A stretch of DNA of 64,000 nucleotides, taken from contig CM060475.1 of the NCBI GenBank assembly GCA_030544235.1, positions 6,691,420 through 6,755,419 of the forward strand, read 5' to 3'. Positions 49,360 to 62,499 of the stretch are shown here, piece by piece. The position numbers and the translations under genes were made by a program. The stretch's first letter is position 1. Each line of letters starts with the position of its first letter. Below the pieces are notes generated by a model, which saw only the letters and a program-made list of their open reading frames with translations, was not told the origin of the DNA and made no database searches. This DNA comes from Lepturacanthus savala (Eukaryota; Chordata; Actinopteri; Scombriformes; Trichiuridae).

Positions 49360-51290
49360 GCTGCAGAAACCAGAGCAGCGAGTCTTGTTCCAGTCCCAGA
49401 GTTTCACTAGGTGGCGAAAAAATCCCCCAAATCAGCGGAGCTGAGGATCTGCTGACGAACAGGAAAAAGCTGCTTCACTCATCCATCACGTCGCATTCAC
49501 AGTGTTAAATTCACCTGGGGCTTCATCAGGATTCTGTGGTGATCATAACGCTAAAAATAACCTCAACGTCGCTGCTTCTCTGCAGTGACACAGGGTTTCT
49601 GTGCTGGAAGCACGAGTATGGAAGAGTGTTAGGGCCAAAAATACACTGTTAAAGGACATATATGTTTTAATTTAATGTAAAGGAAACAATAATCTAAATT
49701 ATAACATTCAATTGTTGTCTTTATTTTGAACATAAAGTAAAAGAAAAAAATGAGGAAGAAAAATAGTAAAAAAAAAAACAGAATAAATAAACATATAAAT
49801 AGATTTTAGTTAAGTTATTAAAAGCAAACATTCTGAGGATAAAACGTCTGAGTTCTGATTTTCTTCTCAAAACTCAGAGAAAAATGGCAGAAATGGAGAA
49901 AATTGTTGTTTTAATTCATTTTGAACATAAAGTAAAACCAAACTGTTCTGAAACTGTGACTCAGTCGATTAAAACAAAATATATAGAGTGTTAGGACCCA
50001 AAAAATATATAATAAAGGGGTCATATTTTAATTCAACTAAGTAGGAAAATAAATATATGAGGAAGGAAAAGCAAACGCAGAACCAATAGACTAATAATTA
50101 GTTTTATTGAAGCAAAGGTCTGACTTTAATCTCAAAATTCTGAAAATTAGTCAAAATTCTAACTTTTTTGTTGACTTTATTAATTTCAAACATAATATAC
50201 AAATAAATAATAATAAGAAAAATAGTTATAGTAGTGTGTGTGTGTATATATATACTTTATTTAGTGTTGGAGCTGAGGTTTTCTGTTTGGTTTTAATGCC
50301 CAAAAGCAGCCAGTTAGTTTGAAAACAGCTGTTATTTAAGTATAATATGCATATTATGGCATTTTCCTTGTTTAATTTAACTAGAGATATAAATACAACA
50401 TTTAGTGTTGTAGCCAAGGTTTTCTAATGTGATTTATCAGGGTTTTTAGGATTTTTAAGGTTAAGGTCAGATCTTTTTCTGCAAAACCACAGAGTCACCG
50501 CTGCTCTGTTAAAAAAGAAGCAGCAGCCTGCTCCGACTTGCTGCTGAGTGAATGCTGCAGTGAGTTCATGGTTCTCACATCGTGTTCATGTGGTCGACAG
50601 CGATGAGCTGGTTCTGATGTTCTCGTGCAGCAGCTGTGAAGAATGTCTTCATCAGCATTTTTACCACAAAGCAGCAGCAGGGACGACGTAAGAAGAGCAG
50701 TCGTCCTCCGTTAATCCTCCTCCTCCCTCTGCTGTGACGCTGCTTTACCGTCATCCGTGACATCTGGAGGACGAAGCAGCAGCATCATCATCATCAGCTG
50801 CAACCTGACACTCTCACAGTGTGTGTGTGTGTGTGTGTGTGTGTACGCAGAAATGTTGCTGCTAATAACACTCTAACATGCTGGTGAACAGACATGTGTG
50901 TGTGTGTAAAATCCTGAGAAGATGCATTTGCTTTTATTTTTAACCTCTCAGTACTGATGGTGTCTGTTCCTCCTCTTATAGATGAGGGGAAGTGAAGGGC
51001 AGCACTTGAAGGACAAAACCATGCTTGCCGCAGTCTTCATTTCCTGGTTCAGCACTCAGGTGATGCTCAGAGGGAGGAGGGGGAGGAGGAGGAGGAGGAG
51101 GAGGAGGAAGAGGGGCGGGGCTTAATGCAGCAGTAAAACGCCATCCCGACGTCCTCCGACGTCCGACCAAACCTGCAGAGGTCAGTGTGATCAGGTGTGA
51201 ACGAGGCAGGAAACAGGAAGAGGGACAAGGTGACTCGGCTGTAGAATCCAGAGTCCACCTCACCTGCAGGGGAAAATATACATCCATACA
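49360..51290. other. Non-coding interval, two higher-complexity islands
   Basis: Islands at about 49360-49640 and 50460-51290 have balanced composition amid AT-rich DNA. (GT)n lies at 50820-50845 and a GGA-rich run at 51070-51112. Around 50980-51059 an acceptor-like CCTCTTATAG precedes a frame of about 26 codons ending TTCAGCACTCAG|GTGATG; I do not recognise its product. No intact gene could be built. Confidence 0.4.
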
Positions 51291-51297
51291 TATATAT

Positions 51298-54190
51298 AAA
51301 TATCTACCACACATGTAGGATAAATATCTACCACACATGTAGGAAATATCTACCACACATGTAGGAAAACATCTACCACACATGTAGGAAATATCTACCA
51401 CACATGTAGGATAATATCTACCACACATGTAGGATAAATATCTACCACACATGTAGGAAATATCTACCACACATGTAGGATAATATCTACCACACATGTA
51501 GGATAATATCTACCACACATGTAGGAAAACATCTACCACACATGTAGGAAATATCTACCACACATGTAGGATAATATCTACCACACATGTAGGATAAATA
51601 TCTACCACACATGTAGGATAATATCTACCACACATGTAGGATAATATCTACCACACATGTAGGATAAACATCTACCACACATGTAGGATAATATCTACCA
51701 CACATGTAGGATAATATCTACCACACATGTAGGAAAACATCTACCACACATGTAGGAAATATCTACCACACATGTAGGATAATATCTACCACACATGTAG
51801 GATAATATCTACCACACATGTAGGATAATATCTACCACACATGTAGGATAAACATCTACCACACATGTAGGATAATATCTACCACACATGTAGGATAAAC
51901 ATCTACCACACATGTAGGATAATATCTACCACACATGTAGGATAATATCTACCACACATGTAGGATAATATCTACCACACATGTAGGATAAATATCTACC
52001 ACACATGTAGGATAAACATCTACCACACATGTAGGATAATATCTACCACACATGTAGGATAAATATCTACCACACATGTAGGATAAACATCTACCACACA
52101 TGTAGGATAATATCTACCACACATGTAGGATAAACATCTACCACACATGTAGGATAATATCTACCACACATGTAGGATAATATCTACCACACATGTAGGA
52201 TAATATCTACCACACATGTAGGATAATATCTACCACACATGTAGGATAAATATCTACCACACATGTAGGATAATATCTACCACACATGTAGGATAATATC
52301 TACCACACATGTAGGATAAATATCTACCACACATGTAGGATAAATATCTACCACACATGTAGGATAAATATCTACCACACATGTAGGATAATATCTACCA
52401 CACATGTAGGAAATATCTACCACACATGTAGGATAATATCTACCACACATGTAGGAAATATCTACCACACATGTAGGATAATATCTACCACACATGTAGG
52501 AAATATCTACCACACATGTAGGATAATATCTACCACACATGTAGGATAATATCTACCACACATGTAGGATAATATCTACCACACATGTAGGATAAACATC
52601 TACCACACATGTAGGATAAACATCTACCACACATGTAGGATAAATATCTACCACACATGTAGGATAATATCTACCACACATGTAGGAAAACATCTACCAC
52701 ACATGTAGGATAAACATCTACCACACATGTAGGATAAACATCTACCACACATGTAGGATAATATCTACCACACATGTAGGATAAACATCTACCACACATG
52801 TAGGATAAACATCTACCACACATGTAGGATAAACATCTACCACACATGTAGGATAAACATCTACCACACATGTAGGATAAACATCTACCACACATGTAGG
52901 ATAAACATCTACCACACATGTAGGATAAACATCTACCACACATGTAGGATAATATCTACCACACATGTAGGATAAATATCTACCACACATGTAGGATAAT
53001 ATCTACCACACATGTAGGATAAATATCTACCACACATGTAGGATAATATCTACCACACATGTAGGATAATATCTACCACACATGTAGGATAAATATCTAC
53101 CACACATGTAGGATAATATCTACCACACATGTAGGATAATATCTACCACACATGTAGGATAAATATCTACCACACATGTAGGATAAATATCTACCACACA
53201 TGTAGGATAATATCTACCACACATGTAGGATAATATCTACCACACATGTAGGATAATATCTACCACACATGTAGGATAATATCTACCACACATGTAGGAT
53301 AAATATCTACCACACATGTAGGATAAATATCTACCACACATGTAGGATAATATCTACCACACATGTAGGATAAATATCTACCACACATGTAGGATAATAT
53401 CTACCACACATGTAGGATAATATCTACCACACATGTAGGATAAATATCTACCACACATGTAGGATAAACATCTACCACACATGTAGGATAAACATCTACC
53501 ACACATGTAGGATAAACATCTACCACACATGTAGGATAAACATCTACCACACATGTAGGATAAACATCTACCACACATGTAGGATAAACATCTACCACAC
53601 ATGTAGGATAATATCTACCACACATGTAGGATAAATATCTACCACACATGTAGGATAATATCTACCACACATGTAGGATAAATATCTACCACACATGTAG
53701 GATAATATCTACCACACATGTAGGATAATATCTACCACACATGTAGGATAAATATCTACCACACATGTAGGATAATATCTACCACACATGTAGGATAATA
53801 TCTACCACACATGTAGGATAAATATCTACCACACATGTAGGATAAATATCTACCACACATGTAGGATAAATATCTACCACACATGTAGGATAATATCTAC
53901 CACACATGTAGGATAATATCTACCACACATGTAGGATAAATATCTACCACACATGTAGGATAATATCTACCACACATGTAGGATAAATATCTACCACACA
54001 TGTAGGATAAATATCTACCACACATGTAGGATAATATCTACCACACATGTAGGATAATATCTACCACACATGTAGGATAATATCTACCACACATGTAGGA
54101 TAATATCTACCACACATGTAGGATAAATATCTACCACACATGTAGGATAAATATCTACCACACATGTAGGATAATATCTACCACACATGA
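51298..54190. repeat. 2.9-kb minisatellite of 22-25 bp units
   Basis: About 120 tandem copies of TCTACCACACATGTAGGATAA-type units. The TACCACACATGTAGGA core is almost invariant. The junction varies in length and base: ATAATATC, ATAAATATC, ATAAACATC, AAATATC, AAAACATC. The core contains the palindrome ACATGT. The array ends in a degenerate CACATGAGC unit. Open frames rich in MCGRY or CVVD on the minus strand are repeat artefacts. Confidence 0.98.
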
Positions 54191-55150
54191 GCATTTTAAC
54201 TAATCTGCACCTCAGCAGTTACCCAATCGATTAATCAAATAAGTTGCATGATGGGAAATGTAGTTTACAACAGTGTTTAGTTTCTTTTACCCAAACTAGG
54301 GTCTAATCTTGTCTAAATAAATTCTAAATTGGCTTATAAACTATTTAATAAATTCATTTCTTTAGGAAGTCAGTTTAATTTGAGTTTTCACATGCAATAA
54401 TGCAGAAATGTATCTCTGAATCTAGTTTTTAACCATAAATCTGCTTATAATTATTGAAAAATGCATAAAAATGTACTAATAATCATTCAACTGAGACCAA
54501 CCAATGCATTATGGGAAATGTAGTGTATTACAGTGTTTTTGTGTGTTTTACCCAAACTAGGGACTAAACTCAGCTCAATATATTCTAAATTGATTTGCAA
54601 TAATGCAGAACTACTTTTTTACCATAAACCTGCTCATATATTTTTTACATTATAACACTTTTAGCATTAAAAATGTCCTGATAATCATTCAACAGCTGAT
54701 TAATTGACTATCAATCCCCTGTTAAACGCATGTGATTGATGACCTCCCTGCAGCTGAAGGGCAGCTGGAAGGGAACCGTCCTTCTCTATAAAAATAAAGT
54801 TTAGACGCCGTGTGCAGTTGATCCGTAACGTCGACGGTGTTATCGTCACAATAAAAGCCTCTGACGTCCCGCTCGGCTCCTGGTTCATCTGGATGTTTGT
54901 TAAACAGATAAAAACCGATAGCTCTCATCATAAAAAACAGCCTCGGGTTCGGTTTGAGTCACCGAACGTGCACGTGCACGTCAGATTTAAGGCGTAATAA
55001 TCCGTCATTAATGCTAACCGGCTCTGTTAATGGTTGTGTGTGTTATACGGCGGAGCTAATGACAGGGTGTGTGTGTCGTTCCTGCTGATTTCACCTTGTG
55101 TTTCAAGGACAGGTCGGCGGCCATGTTTCTGTCTCTGTTCTACCTGTCAA
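54191..55150. other. Non-coding interval with a high-complexity island
   Basis: 54191-54700 contains two diverged direct copies of a segment with GCATGATGGGAAATGTAGT/GCATTATGGGAAATGTAGT followed by TTACCCAAACTAGGG (about 54247-54300 and 54506-54562). The ATGGGAAATGTAGT word is common in vertebrate promoters (ZNF143-type ACTACAATTCC-like family) but here looks repeat-borne. 54700-55100 is a complex, G+C-richer island without a gene model, with CGTGCACGTGCACGTC at about 54966-54981. Confidence 0.45.
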
Positions 55151-55369
55151 CAGGTGTTAATATGAGGTCACGCTGCTCCTCCATGTGACTCCACCTCTGT
55201 CTGCTCAGAAAAATCCACCTTAAAGAAGCTGCATTTAATAAGGGAAGGAGTTTACTCTGATTTATTAGTAAAAAATACTTTTATATAAGCATCAACTCAA
55301 GCTTTTTACTCAAGAAAAAGTGTAAAAGTATAAGTAATAAACAAATCAGTCAAATCTGAGGCCCCACAG

Positions 55370-56860
55370 CTCATATATGACAATTCAGGTGGCTTTTATT
55401 TTGAAATTCTACATGAGATTGCCCTGAAATTGAGAGTTTTATGAAGGAAAACCATTCCTTAAACACTGAAGTGTTTCCTTAGACAAATCTGGACCTTTAA
55501 CTCCGAGTATCATCACATCTATTGTGTGATTGCGTTAAATTGTCCCCGGTTCAAAGCGCCCTGCGTCTAATTCTGTAGATCGGGTTATCTATCCGGCTCA
55601 AATATTAACCATCGCATGAATTATTGGAAGGAACGAGCCGTAAACTTTGTACTGGGGTAAGTGGCAGCTAAATATAAGTGAGTTGTGGATTAATTTGTAA
55701 CCAGCGCTGCGTTTCGCAAGAGGATATATTTCACCACGGCGTCGGCGGAGCGGCCAGAGTTGAAGCGACGGCTCAAGACAACGGGGAAAAACTATGAAAG
55801 TTTAATAGGGAGGGTGTTTATTACAGGACTGAAGCACAGAAAACAACCAGAGAACACGTTTACAACACGAAAAACACCGAAAAACCAGCTTCAGATTCAC
55901 TTGTTTGTTTTTTTATCATATTATATATAAAAAAAACTGCTCAAAGCTGCAGTTTTTGCTCCAATTTACAAACTCGTCATTCCCAAAGTGAAAATATGAA
56001 TAATGATGACTGAGAAGGAGTCGATGAAATCGAAGCAGCCAGATCCAGTTCCCACCTTCATTCTGAGACACGTGTGTGTGTGTGTGTGTGTAACAGAATC
56101 CCGCCAAGGAAACATTTACCCGACCGAGTGTATCAGCAACAGAGCGACACAAATGCAGGATAATCAATAACAAGGGCTGTTTTATTGGAAATGGAGTGAG
56201 TTCACACACTCAACAAAGACAAAAAAGAAAAAGCCTGAGTCAGATTGCAACAAAAAAATGCAACAAAAAACTGAAAATTTCAGGGCAATCTGATGTAGAG
56301 TTTCAAAATAAAAGCCATCTGAATTGTCATATTTGAGCTGTGGGCCATTAGATTTAAGATTGTTATTAAAACAAATTTCCCCTTTGTTTTTTTTCCAATT
56401 CATTTTCATAGTAGACCACGTCAAAAAAAAATCAGAGCAATCTTGAGTAGAATTTCAAAATAAAAGCCATCTCAATTGTCATATATAAGCTGCAGGCTCT
56501 TAGATTTCAGACTATTGTTAATACACATTTCTATGTTTCCACAAGATGTTTTTTTTCCAAATTCAGATTGATAGTTGATGGCCTCGGAATAATTTTGGGG
56601 CAATTCAGTGTAGGATTTCAAAATAAAAGCCATCTGAATTGTTATATATGTGTAGTGTTTCTCTTTATTTCAGATTATTAAAAGAAATTCCCCTGTTTCA
56701 ACAAGACTTTTTTAAAAGAATTCAGTTTGATAGTGGACAAACTCAGAAAAAAACAGGACAATCTGATGTATAATTTCAAAATAAAAGCTGTCAGAATTGT
56801 CCTATATGAGCTGTGGGCTCATCTCTCCGTTTCCACAGAACTTTTTCTATTCAGTTTGAT
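55370..56860. repeat. Family B repeats, first cluster
   Basis: One inverted copy (about 55370-55445) and four plus-sense copies (about 56270-56350, 56430-56500, 56590-56660, 56750-56830). The consensus reads GCAATCTGATGTAGAATTTC, then AAAATAAAAGCCATCTGAAT, then TGTCATATATGAGCTGTGGG. The plus copies form a loose tandem with about 150-170 bp spacing. The candidate non-coding island at 55.5-55.8 kb lies between the first two copies. Confidence 0.8.
55500..55800. other. Candidate conserved non-coding element
   Basis: About 300 bp of high-complexity, repeat-free sequence (for example GTAAACTTTGTACTGGGG and CACCACGGCGTCGGCGG), bordered by AT-rich repeats. All frames carry early stops or lack splice-bounded coding structure. 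Conservation is suspected from texture only. Confidence 0.35.
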
Positions 56861-56861
56861 A

Positions 56862-56964
<103 letters not shown>

Positions 56965-56999
56965 AAAATATATTAGTTCTTTAAAGTTATTTAATGAAT

Positions 57000-57310
57000 T
57001 TATTATCACCAACTACATTGATTAGACCAATAGATTAGACCAAAGAAGCCAGAAAATAATCAGATTTGAGGAGCTGGAAAAGGAGAATTAGCACATTTTC
57101 TTCTAAGAAATGACTCTAAACATTAATCGATTATCAATATAATTGGTGATTAATGTAATAGAAGGAAACTAATCGATTAATCGTTGCAGCTCTACTTGAT
57201 CACAGCTGTAGTTTGTTGTGTTGACATTTTATATATGAACCACCTGTTTAATGATCAATAGATTAATCATCAGAATAGTTATTAGTTGCAGCCATATTGT
57301 GTTAATGTTT
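57000..57310. repeat. Family A repeat copy
   Basis: Reads CCAGAAAATAATCAGATTTG, AGGAGCTGGAA, TGACTCTAAACATTAATCGA, then ends ATTAATCGTTGCAGCTCTAC. This is one of the best preserved copies and shows the TTGCAGCTCTA terminus. Confidence 0.7.
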
Positions 57311-57479
57311 ACTAAATCAGTTTAATTAGTGATAAATTCATATTCAAACAGCAAATAATCCTCCATCTTTGCTGCAGTTTCAGCTTCTTTGCTCTATAAG
57401 TTGACCGGCTTCTTTCCTCTACTTATGATTTAAGCGTTTGCTGCAGGTCTGAGGCCGTTTCTGAGCTCTGAGCTCTACA

Positions 57480-57780
57480 CATTAACCAGTGTCTTTGACA
57501 GAGGACATTTAAACTTTCCATAATGATCCTCTGTCAATTATTGACCTCGGGGTCATTACGTTGCGGCCTTGGCTTGTGCCTGACTGAAAGGACTTCAGAC
57601 GTCCGCGCCAGGCCGATTCAAAGAGGAGTTTTCAGGTGGAGGAAAAGCTCCAGAAATCTACCAGGAGCCGTGTTATTAGTGTTTAAACGACCTTTGACCT
57701 CGGCCTGTCGGCCTCCTCATTGACGGAGTTTCAGCCTCTACGGTTCATTCGCACGTTGGAACTTTGCACCGACGTCAGTC
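57480..57780. other. Candidate conserved non-coding element with inverted repeat
   Basis: High-complexity island. TTGACAGAGGA (57495-57505) and TCCTCTGTCAA (57527-57537) form a perfect 11-bp inverted repeat with a 21-nt loop. TGACCTCGGGGTCA at 57542-57555 resembles two everted nuclear-receptor half-sites. No coding model. Confidence 0.4.
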
Positions 57781-57879
57781 ATTGTTTTACAAGGACTGAG
57801 ATTCAAGTGTTCAAGGATTAACCGTGTTACATTTACAGCCTTTTAGGTTTATTAGGTTATAATCTTATATCGATAATCT

Positions 57880-58520
57880 ATTCATTTTCATTTTAAGAAG
57901 AAAATGTCCAAAATCTCTGGAGGAAAGAAGCCGCCACCGCACTTTTAGAGCAAAGAAGCTGAAACTGCAGCAAAGATGGAGGATTATTTGCTGTTTGAAT
58001 ATGAATTGATCATTAATTAAACTGATTTAGTAAACATCAAGCAACTGATTAATGATGATTAATCTATTGATTACTGAACAAGCGGTTCATAAAATAATTC
58101 ATCAATCAGAATCTATGCAATTTAATACATTTTAAACTACAAACTACAGCTGTAATCAGCGATTAATCGATTAGTTTCCATCTATTCCATTAATCACCAA
58201 CTATATTGATAATCTATTAATGTTTAGAGTCATTTCTAAGAAGAAAATGTCCAATGTCCAAGGAGAATTTGGAACCAAAGGTGGACTAAAGAAACCAGGA
58301 AATAATCAGAGAAGAGAAGCTGGAACCAGAGAATTTGGACATTTTCTGCTTTAAATGAGTCAAATTGATTAATTGATTATCAGAATAGTTGGTGATTAAT
58401 GTGATAGTTGGAAACTAACCAATTAACTCACTGGTTCCAGCTTCTCAAATCTGATTATTTTCTCCTTTTTTTTAGTCCACAACCCAAAGATCATCAGTTT
58501 ATTATAAAGTTGTTGTACCA
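57880..58520. repeat. Family A repeats, two or more copies in opposite orientation
   Basis: Contains AAGAAGCTGAAACTGCAGCA, AATATGAATTGATCATTAAT, GAAACCAGGAAATAATCAGA and AACCCAAAGATCATCAGTTT modules on both strands. Part of 57340-57420 reappears inverted at 57940-58050 (TTTGCTGCAGTTTCAGCTTC against GAAGCTGAAACTGCAGCAAA), giving a long-range inverted repeat. Confidence 0.65.
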
Positions 58521-61370
58521 GAAGTGATCCAGTTGTTGATTAGTACAGTTTTTCATCTTTTCGTGGTGTTTTAACAGGTCTAGTTTGGTTCATCTCTGTC
58601 TTCATCTTTGTTTTGTGACAACAAACCAGCGTTGTGGATCCTGGATCAGGTCTTTCTTTCTGTGGCTGAAGTGTACACAGAGAGTTAAATGCTGCGTTCC
58701 TCGCTGTGTTTCACCTATAAACAGCTGCACAGAACACAATCCTCCACCACAACGTCAAGGTCAAGCCTGAAATCCTGAAACCTGAGCAGAGATTCTATAG
58801 ATTCTATTCTAGGGACGACTTTCTGCTGCATACATTTATAAAAACTGGAGATATGGAGAACGATAAGCTGCAGGAATAACTTTATTTGACTGGAATGATT
58901 GAATTCAGCAGCTTAGTATCATGTTGTAGTGAAGTAAATGTGAGAAATATAATGAAAATTAGCATAAGACGCATAATTTAGCTGGAAAAGTAAATTATAT
59001 GGAACAAAGTTACTGAGATGAATCAGGGATATTACAGATCTGATGAGGTCTGAGATTTGCAGGAAATTAATACCACAAATTCCCATAAATTACCAAATAA
59101 TATCATGAATAATAATTACAATAATATTAGTTTCACAAAAAAAAGACTTTTAAATTACATGATTCTAACATAAACAAAATAATGTACACTGTATTTTAAA
59201 AGGTTTTTGACTTTTTTTATTTTGAAAACCATCATTTATGTTATAAATGTGGACAAATTTCAAAATAAAAGCCATCATATATTCAATTATTAATAAAACA
59301 TATTTACCTGTTTTTACAGGTCTTTTTCTAATTAAGATTGATAGCAGACGGCTGAAGAAAAATTTCAAAATAAAAGCCTTAACTTATTTTAGTGCTCATA
59401 TATTGGGATTTAAATGGTTGTTTTCATTTCAAGTTCTTTTTTTAAGGAAATTGGCCTCAGTGTTTATTTGGAACTAGTGGTTATTTATCAAAATATACAC
59501 TTGCACCTGGTGTTTAATAGAAACACAGTTATTATAGGAAATTATAGGAGGAAATATCATTTTTCCTGTTTTTTATGAGGCTTAAGGCCTAAATAAATAG
59601 CAAATAGTGTTTTATTTTGAAAATCAACAGCATTCTTTGTGTCTGACTTCCTGTCTGTGTGTCTTCTAAATTAACAGAATGAATCTTAATTATAAAAGCT
59701 GTTAAGTAGAGTTTCTAGTTTTATCGACTGGGACTATTTCTTGTCAAATATCCTTCCGCCGTGACTTCTCTGCAGCTGTTAAACATCATTACAGAGGGAA
59801 GTTTGTAAGTTTTGGTTTCATGTAGGAACCAAACCGATAATCTGAGCAGGACGACGACATCATTCAGCTACAAAACCTGAAATTACTGAGCTCAAAGTCT
59901 TTAGAGGACAAAGAACACAGCAACATATCACGTTACTCTGCTGTTCTACGTCTGCTGATCATAAAGAAGGTAGAAATACAGATACTAGGGTTTAAAAAGA
60001 CTGAAGAGAAGTTCTGGTTTCAAAACTACTTATAGTATAAAAGTAAAAGTAATAGAAGTGGAAAAAATTCCACTTACAAAGATAAATAGCAGAGTAATGC
60101 AAACATATTAATCAATCAAATTTTATTTATAAAAACAGCTTTTAATTGATCAAAGTGCTTCACACAAACAAAAGATAAAAATAAAACATATGAATGATAA
60201 AATATGTTAAAATAAAATAAAAAATGTTAAAGATCCATAAAATACTTAAACATTTTTTAATAAATGAAACATATAGAAGACCAAAAAAGTGTTAAAACAT
60301 GACAAAAATAAAATGTATAGAAGTTTAGTAAAATGCTAAAATATGTTAAAATAAAATAAAACATATTATAGATCCATAGAATGCTGGAACATCTACAAAA
60401 TAAAACACATTTTATCTCATATTTTAGTTTTTTCCTCTTATTTTTCAATAATAAGAACAATAAATTGACTAAAATTGAGAAATAAAATTTGAAAAAGCAA
60501 AATCTGACAATGAAATAAGATAATTCCAGATAATTCTACTCAATATTGGATTATTTATACCATTATTTATATAAATATATCAAGCTGATTCATCTGGAGA
60601 GGTTTTTGTGTGAAGGTATTTTTTTAAATGTGCAGATAAATATTAGATAAATATTAAATATTTACTCCAGTAAAGTATAGATGCTTTTTTTTTTACTTAA
60701 AATAAAGTATTTGTACTTAAATACATCAGCTCTGCATTTTTAATATAAAATGAATTAAGCTGCAGTTTATATAGTAAAATATGATAAAAGTGATCACAGA
60801 AAATCTCCTTCATTTGCCTTTGAAACTCAAAGAAGAGACAGGAAATAGAACATTATAATCCACAGCTCTTTAATTAACTAATTACCCTCTTTGACCCTGG
60901 CAGGTCAGGGGTTTCTAAGGGTTTGTCAGCCGCTGGATTTTCAAAATAATGGATTATTAACGGTCAGAAGAAGAAGATCAAGATTCTGGTTCCAATTGGA
61001 CATATATAAATTGATTTGTTAAGCTGTTGACAAAAAGTGATTTTCTGCAGGAAATTGCATTATTTGACCTGCTCTTTGCTCTAAATTATAATCATTTCTG
61101 CTAAAATACATTTAAAAGGACAATGCATCACATAAAATACTGTTTCTCTTGACAAAAAGGAATTATAGTTCATATATTGCGAGTTAAAGGTTGTTTCTTT
61201 CTAAAAATTACCTGTTCTCATTCTTGGGTGCTAAATTTAATAGATTTCAGCTCATTAACTCACTATTATCTATTTAAATACTTTTAAACACACGCTTAAA
61301 CACACATCTATAATATCTCTGCCAAAAAGTCATTATTTTTCATTGTTTAAAGAAATAATTTGCCTGTAAA
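58521..61370. other. Intergenic DNA, no gene recognised
   Basis: AT-rich sequence with isolated family B cores near 59260 and 59365 and A-rich stretches at 60180-60480. No splice-bounded coding segment could be supported. Confidence 0.5.
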
Positions 61371-61374
61371 CACC

Positions 61375-61640
61375 TTTAAATTTCAGAGCAATCTGATGTA
61401 GAATTTCAAAATAAAAGCCACCTGAATTGTCATGTATGAGCTGTTTTATATTTCAGATTATTATTCAAACAGAAAATTGTCTTATTTTCACAGGACTTTT
61501 TAAAATCAGTTTGATAGCAGACAACCTCAGAAAAATTTCAGGGGAAGCTGATGTAGACCTTCAAAATAAAAGCCATATAGAGTGATTACTTATTGGCATG
61601 CGATTTAAACGGTTGTTTCTGTTGTTATAAATGTCTTTAC
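61375..61640 (+). repeat. Family B repeats, second cluster
   Basis: Two plus-sense copies: AGAGCAATCTGATGTAGAAT with AAAATAAAAGCCACCTGAAT at about 61385-61445, and CTTCAAAATAAAAGCCATAT at about 61555-61580. The linking segment with CAGTTTGATAGCAGACAACC matches the first cluster. Confidence 0.75.
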
Positions 61641-61974
61641 AATGGGAAAATCAGGAGTTAAAGGTTGTTTCTGCATAAAAATCTCACTTATTCTCATTCT
61701 TGAGTGTTATATTTAATAGATATTAACTCACTATTAACAATTTAACACACATTTTTCTTTAATTACTGTAACTTTTATACTTTGAAACCAGTATTTTTAC
61801 ACTTTTACTCGAGTAAAAAGCTTGAGTTGATACTTCAGCTTCTACAGAAGTATTTTTAAACACTAGTTTGACTTTTTGACACCTCTGTGTAACTTGACTC
61901 TTTTTTTTGGGGGGGGGGGGTTCCTAACACGTCCTCATAAGACACTTTAGTTTCTTCATTTCAGCAGGAAGACA

Positions 61975-62210
61975 AACTTTCACCTTGAGTCGTGCCCTGC
62001 CCCCACACGCCCTCATACCATATCTGTTTACCGTGTACACAGCGGGACAAAAGGTGACAGTCGTCTGGGTGTGGCGGCCGTCAGACATCAAGCTGTGTCA
62101 TTACGGCAGATCAGCCAAACACACACTCATAATTCACACAGGCCGTGTGAATTACGAGGACGACATACACGGCAACAGCAATTAGAGCTTGTCTCGTCAC
62201 GTTCTCAGCT
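61975..62210. other. Candidate conserved non-coding element
   Basis: About 230 bp of high-complexity sequence after a short poly-G run (61911-61921). It includes an imperfect palindrome around AATTCACACAGGCCGTGTGAATT (62130-62152, written here in overlapping halves: AATTCACACAG / CCGTGTGAATT). One plus frame is open for about 65 codons but matches nothing I recognise and lacks splice sites. Confidence 0.35.
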
Positions 62211-62499
62211 CAGACGGGTGGATGTTTAGAAAGTGCAGCAGCGGTCGTGGGAATTTCCCATCGTAAAGTTGTTTATAATAAGTATTTGTTGGTTTTTATG
62301 TTATTTTAGGTGTTACTATAATAGTTAACTTCAACCAGAAATGGTAAATATTCACATTCGTTGCTCAGGTGGAGGTTTAGATTCTCGGGTTTCAAAAAGT
62401 ATCACGATTTTTACTTACTATTAGCTTGAAAGTGAAGCTAATAGTGTTAAATTTAACACTCAAGAATGATTTTTTTAGGTAAAATCAACCTTAAACTCC

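Noticed and set aside
51067..51291. Minus-strand segment with acceptor-like CTCTGCAG and frame FGRTSEDVGMAFYCCIK as an exon
   Set aside because: The frame runs into a GGA-derived Ser run and then a repeat; no partner exons or recognisable family were found.
52277..53649. MCGRY / CVVD repeat proteins on the minus strand
   Set aside because: Artefact of the 22-25 bp minisatellite; frames break wherever unit length changes, and no start or splice context exists.
51298..54190. CRISPR array suggested by short regular repeats
   Set aside because: There are no unique spacers; units are directly abutting, and the window is a eukaryotic nuclear genome.
55540..55570. CCCGGTTCAAAGCGCC as a tRNA B-box
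   Set aside because: It lacks the GGTTCGANTCC consensus and no A-box or cloverleaf could be drawn around it.
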